A stretch of DNA of 20,482 nucleotides from Chara braunii (Eukaryota > Streptophyta > Charophyceae > Charales > Characeae). A program made the translations under genes and the position numbers. Below the pieces are notes generated by a model. It did not search any database, had not been told where the DNA came from, and was given only the letters and a program-made list of their open reading frames with translations. Position 1 is the stretch's first letter, and each line of letters starts with the position of its first letter. This document shows, piece after piece, positions 16,853 through 20,482 of this stretch. The DNA is taken from positions 545,103 to 565,584 of the forward strand of contig BFEA01000601.1 in the NCBI GenBank assembly GCA_003427395.1, in the 5' to 3' direction.

Positions 16853-18249
16853 AACACAAGAAAGGTCGTTATAACCGTGTTGCTGGTGCTCTATCACGCC
16901 ATCCTGAGTTTTTGACTTGCCTTGTGGGTTCATATGACCTCCGGAGGAAACTGAAGGAGGATCTGGTCGAACACACTGCCAACGATCCGGACCTTAGTCC
17001 CATCCTTGAGCAGATCAAGGCTGACCCTAGCAGTCAGCCTGATTTTCATGAGTGCGAGGGTCTTGTATTCCGCCGGTATGGGAAGTTTGATCGTTTGTGT
17101 GTACCCAACCATGCGCCTCTACGAACTCATTTCTTGGATTTGGCACATGGTCGAAGTCGACATTTCGGCTTTGAGGAGACTTATGGAAGTCTTCTGCAGC
17201 AGTTTGATTGGCCGGGAATGAAAGGATCTACTCGAAAATTTATTGTTGAATGTCAGGTTTGTCAAAGGACCAAGGTCCATAGGCATAAGCCTTATGGCCT
17301 GCTGAAGCCCCTCCCCATTCCTGATGGATCCGAAGAGTCGATTTCCATCGATTTCATGAACATGGGAAAGGTGAGTGAGGCAGGGAATTCACAAGTCATG
17401 GTCATCGTACACTGTTTTTCCAACTTTCTGAATTTGATTCCTTTCGCTCCCCATGCCCCAACTGAGCTTATCATCGAAGAATTTCATCAGCAATATATTC
17501 TGCAATCTGGCCTCCCGAAAACTATTGTTAGTGATCGGGACACCAGATTCATTCGCAAAGACTGGAAGGACTTCACTTCTCAGATCTACGACATTAAACT
17601 CAACAAGACTTTTGGTCGACACCCCAAAGCCAATGGATTGGCTGAGGAAATCAACCAGACTGTCATCAAACTTCTTCACGCGTTAATTGTTCTATATCAG
17701 AACACATGGGACAAGGAGTTACACAAAGTGAAGGGGTTGTACAACAACTCCATTCACTCTGCATCGGGTGTGACACCGAATCAGCTGCAATACGGATAGC
17801 AGTTGTGCAATCCTCTCTCCTATCTGTTCCCCGAACGGTCACTTGGTCTGACGCCCTGCACGCCTGGCTACAATGCCAAGTATGCACGCTTGCTCAAAGC
17901 TGCTATCGCAACAATGAGCAAGCATCAGCATGTCATGATCAAACATGCTAACAAGTCGCGCAAAGAAGGGACCTTCGAAGTAGGAAGCTATGTCTGGTTT
18001 TAAATGTCCGAGTTTTCCGACGAAGAGGGCGTATCACAAAAGCTTCTTCCATTGTACTATGGCCCTTGGCGGGTTCTGAAGGTGATTGGGGATGATTTTG
18101 GTCCATATGTGATTGACGTGCCTCCTCATTTGCCCACGTATCCGGTCTTTCATGCGTCCAAACTGTTTCCATACATCGATGATGAGACTTTTCCCTTCCG
18201 AAATCCTATGATACCTCGTCCTGTCGATGGCGAACATGAGATCGACAAA
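16853..18249 (+). pseudogene. pol: Ty3/gypsy integrase, broken by two stops
   Basis: The reading frame is continuous from 16831 apart from TAG at 17797 and TAA at 18001. The zinc-binding H-H-C-C set is present (His at about 17146 and 17161, Cys at about 17251 and 17260, within VECQVCQRTK). The catalytic triad is present: Asp in SISIDFMN (about 17350), Asp in IVSDRDTRF (about 17533) and Glu in HPKANGLAEEINQT (about 17644), with about 36 residues between the second and third. A GPY/F-like module follows (LYYGPWRVLKVIGDDFGPY, then HPVFHxSKL-like sequence) at about 18049-18170. The enzyme would join element DNA to the genome. Only the stops and the later frameshift spoil it. Confidence 0.95.
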
Positions 18250-18500
18250 TTGTTTCCCACGAAGGAAGAGGGAGGAACAAAAAGTATAGGGTTCACTTTC
18301 TCTATCACCCGTTGACCGAATTCCTCTGGATCGACCGAAAAGAGCTGCTAAAGAATGCTCCCCGTGTTGTGAACGCTTATGAAGGACAGATCGCTAATGG
18401 ACAGACTGCTAAGTTTTCTGCAAAACTCACTACTCATGGTCTTACTAAATCTCTTTTTTTGATCTACGCCTACGATGCATTATGTGCCGACTCAGAATGA
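18250..18500 (+). pseudogene. Chromodomain-like tail of the integrase
   Basis: A one-base frame change at the A-run 18247-18249 separates this from the integrase. In the new frame it reads a basic Arg/Lys segment, then YRVHFLYHPLTEFLWIDRKE and LLKNAPRVVNAYEG, ending TGA at 18498-18500. The Y-x-V-x-[FW] strand, the conserved Trp and the C-terminal helix (NAPRVVNAY) match the chromodomain of chromoviruses. In that family the domain directs insertion to marked chromatin. Aromatic cage residues cannot be assigned with certainty by eye. Confidence 0.75.
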
Positions 18501-18528
18501 GTTACTCGCTCGAAGGGACCTCGCTCTT

Positions 18529-18541
18529 GAGAGGGGGGTAG
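18529..18541 (+). promoter_or_regulatory. Polypurine tract
   Basis: GAGAGGGGGGTAG directly abuts the 3' LTR and would prime plus-strand DNA synthesis. The final TAG departs from pure purine by one T. Confidence 0.85.
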
Positions 18542-19911
18542 TGTAATGACCCGCCAAAAACACAGACTGAGAACACTGCTGATATTTGGGATTTGCCACA
18601 GGAATGAATGCCTTGTTGTGATTCCCGCATTTTGTTGTGGTTCCCAAGTCTGTGTGTGTGTGCGTGCCTGCTGGTTTGCGTGCCTGTCTGAGTGCTTGTT
18701 GTCTGAGTGTGTGTGTGACTCGCAAGGGTACTTGTTGGTTGAAAGGCCCCGCAGGGCCGGTACTTACTTGTGGCCGTGACTTTGAGGGTTGCAGGGGGGA
18801 AAACACTCAAGAAGCGGAGGTAGGCCCACGACAATTAGAATAGCGGGGAAAAACACTCGACTAGCAGGTAGGCCGGTACCACTCAAGTAGTGGTCGGGTA
18901 CTGGAGGCCGAGCAGAAGAAGACAAAAGTTGGCATTTTTAGAGGCCCGGTAGCGGTAGGATGGTAGGCCGGTACCACTCCAAGTAGCCCGGGTCTAGGGC
19001 CCATACGGAGGATAGCAGAGCCTGCAATGATGTTTCCCTCCGAAAGGGAGGAGGTGTTGTTGGAAGGCCGCTCGGCCACGGAAGTCACCGCCCAGGAGGC
19101 CAGTAGGCCCGCTATATCTTCACGCAGAGCGAAGAGCTCGTCCTCATTTGCGGTGTGCAAGGATTGCCGACATGCTGCTGGAGCACAGCGCTGGCTGCCA
19201 CAGCTCTGCTTGGAGTTGAAGGGCAGCTGGAGCTCAGCCTGGCTATGGCGAGCAGTTCAGCTTGAGGAGGAGGAAGAAGGGGGGCTAAGGAGGAGAGTGG
19301 CGAGGCCCCCACCTGCCTATGGTGGACACCGTCTACATCACCTTGTTCGGCGCTGCATCTAGAAGGCCCCAGTTGGGGTAGTGCCGCACCAAGGAAGCTC
19401 GAGGCAGAGTCAGGCATGGCGGACCAGTCAGCAGCATCATAGCTGCTTTGGGTTGTCCTTTGGACAGGATCGCAGCGCCATAGCTGCTTTGGGTTGTCCT
19501 TTGGACAGGAGGGCAGGGCCCTCAGTAGTCCGCCATAGCCTATGCATGAGAGAGGAGGCAAAAGGAGGGAAGCCATAGCTATGGTAGACTTGTTGTTGTT
19601 GTTGTTGTTGTTGTTGTCGAGTCAGTAGTAAGAGGGAACTTCGGATATTGATTCTGGTTCATTCATTCATGGTTATTATTACTATTGAGAGAAGAATAAG
19701 ATTGGCGAAGTGAAGGAGGAGGAGGAAGGTGGAGAGAGAAGGGGGAATTGTCATTGGTCTTGCTGGTGTAAATCTTCTTCTTCTTCTTCTTCTTCTTCTT
19801 TCTTTCTCCTCTGGTCTCTATCTCTTTGCAAGTGCTTCCATTTCTTTCGCAATCGGGTGGCATTGTCTTTCTTTGTGAATTTGCACTTTGGAAATGAGCA
19901 GGATCGTAACA
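18542..19911 (+). repeat. 3' LTR (1370 bp)
   Basis: It begins TGTAATGACCCGCC and ends GGATCGTAACA, homologous to 10613-11993. Differences are mostly substitutions, plus microsatellite length changes and small indels (for example near 18890-18900 and 19050-19060). Confidence 0.95.
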
Positions 19912-20089
19912 ATATATTTTTTCAGATTGTTTGGATTTTTTTTTTATGCTACGTTTTTATGTCTGCGTTCGGCCTGAACGACTGTACGCGTCTACAGGCG
20001 GGCCTGAACGTTTGGGGGTTTGGGTTCAGCCATTCAGCCAAGGCTGAATGCCAGCTACCATGCTCATATAGATACATCATCATATATAT
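19912..20089. other. Right flank of the retrotransposon
   Basis: ATAT (19912-19915) is the candidate duplication. Next comes an AT-rich stretch and then ACGTTTGGGGGTTTGGG (about 20008), which also occurs left of the element as ACGTTTGGGGGTTTGGGG (about 10045). So both flanks belong to related repeats. No gene. Confidence 0.5.
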
Positions 20090-20236
20090 AACGTCAGACA
20101 GAACTGCCCAGTCCCATAGGCAGTATATATCGTCAAACAGAGCTGCCCGGTAAACCATAGGCAGAGAGGGAGAAGAGGACAACAAACGAGGGGTTGTGAC
20201 AAAACTGTTTCGTCGGAGTTTCACCGACTCATCAGG
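20090..20236 (-). repeat. Hammerhead-bearing repeat, right inverted arm
   Basis: Read on the minus strand from 20236 it matches the 9719-9840 arm: the CCTGATGAG end, hammerhead-like core, ACAACCCCTCGTTTGTTGTC, CTCTTCTCCCTCTCTGCC, then TATGGTTTACCGGGCAGCTC. The distal part is duplicated: GCCTATGG..GGGCAG..TCTG(T/A)..GACG occurs at 20096-20125 and 20127-20166. It faces the left arm across the retrotransposon. Confidence 0.8.
20198..20235 (-). ncRNA. Hammerhead ribozyme-like core, copy 3 (minus strand)
   Basis: On the minus strand: CTGATGA, perfect stem II (GTCGG / CCGAC, loop TGAAACT), GAAA, short helix III (CAGTTTTG, one T longer than copy 2) and GTC at 20200-20198. Stem II and core are identical to copy 2 although the flanks differ, which hints that the core was kept longer than its surroundings. 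Upstream on this strand is the palindrome CAGTATATATACTG (20237-20250), which folds on itself and does not make helix I with ACAACCCC. Confidence 0.6.
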
Positions 20237-20250
20237 CAGTATATATACTG
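20237..20250. repeat. 14-bp perfect palindrome next to the hammerhead arm
   Basis: CAGTATATATACTG is its own reverse complement and abuts the outer end of the inverted arm. Confidence 0.9.
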
Positions 20251-20316
20251 TCTACCACGTGGGCACGGGGAACGCAGCCCTAAGGTAGCCAAAGCAATGA
20301 GACTAAGAGCGCGCAC

Positions 20317-20317
<1 letters not shown>

Positions 20318-20367
<50 letters not shown>

Positions 20368-20393
20368 TCCGTTTATTGATATGAGTGAGAGAG

Positions 20394-20424
<31 letters not shown>

Positions 20425-20442
20425 GGGAGGGGGGGGGCCTAC

Positions 20443-20475
<33 letters not shown>
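20318..20475. repeat. (GA)n microsatellites
   Basis: GA runs at 20318-20362, 20384-20429 (with GAAA interruptions) and 20449-20475, with a G-run at about 20430-20438. The last run ends near the window edge. Confidence 0.95.
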
Positions 20476-20481
<6 letters not shown>

Positions 20482-20482
20482 T

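Larger units (their letters stand above)
10613..19911 (+). mobile_element. Ty3/gypsy LTR retrotransposon with chromodomain-like tail (dead)
   Basis: The element is 9299 bp and has all landmarks in order: 5' LTR, PBS, leader, gag with zinc knuckle, protease, RT, RNase H, integrase, chromodomain-like tail, polypurine tract and 3' LTR. Integrase after RNase H puts it in Ty3/gypsy (Metaviridae), and the C-terminal domain in the chromovirus branch. Proteins would form a cytoplasmic particle, copy the RNA and integrate it. In-frame stops (13751, 14129, 15286, 16470, 17797, 18001) and several frameshifts make this copy incapable of that. It could be mobilised only in trans. LTR divergence, about ten differences in the first 140 bases, shows an old insertion. 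Confidence 0.95.

Noticed and set aside
20230-20262. Helix I of a type III hammerhead formed by the palindrome CAGTATATATACTG
   Set aside because: The hairpin can form, but the bases outside it do not pair with the strand after GAAA, so a closed type III hammerhead is not supported.

Overview
The window is repeat-dense eukaryotic nuclear DNA with no intact host gene that I can support. The lineage is probably green (plant or streptophyte alga). Two U6 snRNA-like copies near 1.2-1.5 kb carry the plant-type U6 3' end (AAATCGAGAAATGGTC). The dominant element is a chromodomain-bearing Ty3/gypsy retrotransposon with a primer-binding site close to the complement of initiator-Met tRNA. A charophyte such as Chara would fit, but this is a guess I cannot test here.

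Layout. 1-1121: unrecognised sequence with a short tandem repeat. 1122-1555: two tandem units, each holding a decayed U6-like body and an A-rich tail between weak inverted ends. 1761-2975: a 1.2-kb imperfect palindrome with mirrored GC-rich blocks and microsatellites and a U6-family unit at its centre. About 3730-6312: a decayed second Ty3/gypsy pol (protease tail, RT, RNase H), interrupted by a 695-bp terminal-inverted-repeat element (4804-5498), scrambled by duplications and an inversion, and carrying a Nextera mate-pair junction adapter (4160-4196), an assembly artefact. 6440-7600: direct repeats that include protease-active-site-like remnants. 7600-8840: nothing recognised. 8841-9206: 152-bp tandem repeat and microsatellites. 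9389-9975 and 20090-20250: copies of a repeat with a hammerhead-ribozyme-like core, in both orientations.

10613-19911 is a complete but dead Ty3/gypsy element inserted between two inverted hammerhead-bearing arms. It has two LTRs (1381 and 1370 bp, TG...CA), a candidate ATAT target duplication, a PBS, a 1.3-kb leader, gag, protease, RT, RNase H, integrase, a chromodomain-like tail and a polypurine tract. Domain order is normal for this superfamily (PR-RT-RH-INT). At least six in-frame stops and about six frameshifts, plus changes in the zinc-knuckle and protease motifs, make it non-autonomous. The LTRs differ at several percent of sites, so the insertion is not recent.

The window therefore records nested transposition and foldback formation. 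The most unusual signals are the hammerhead-like repeats, the U6-derived inverted-end repeats and palindrome, and the sequencing adapter inside the assembly.
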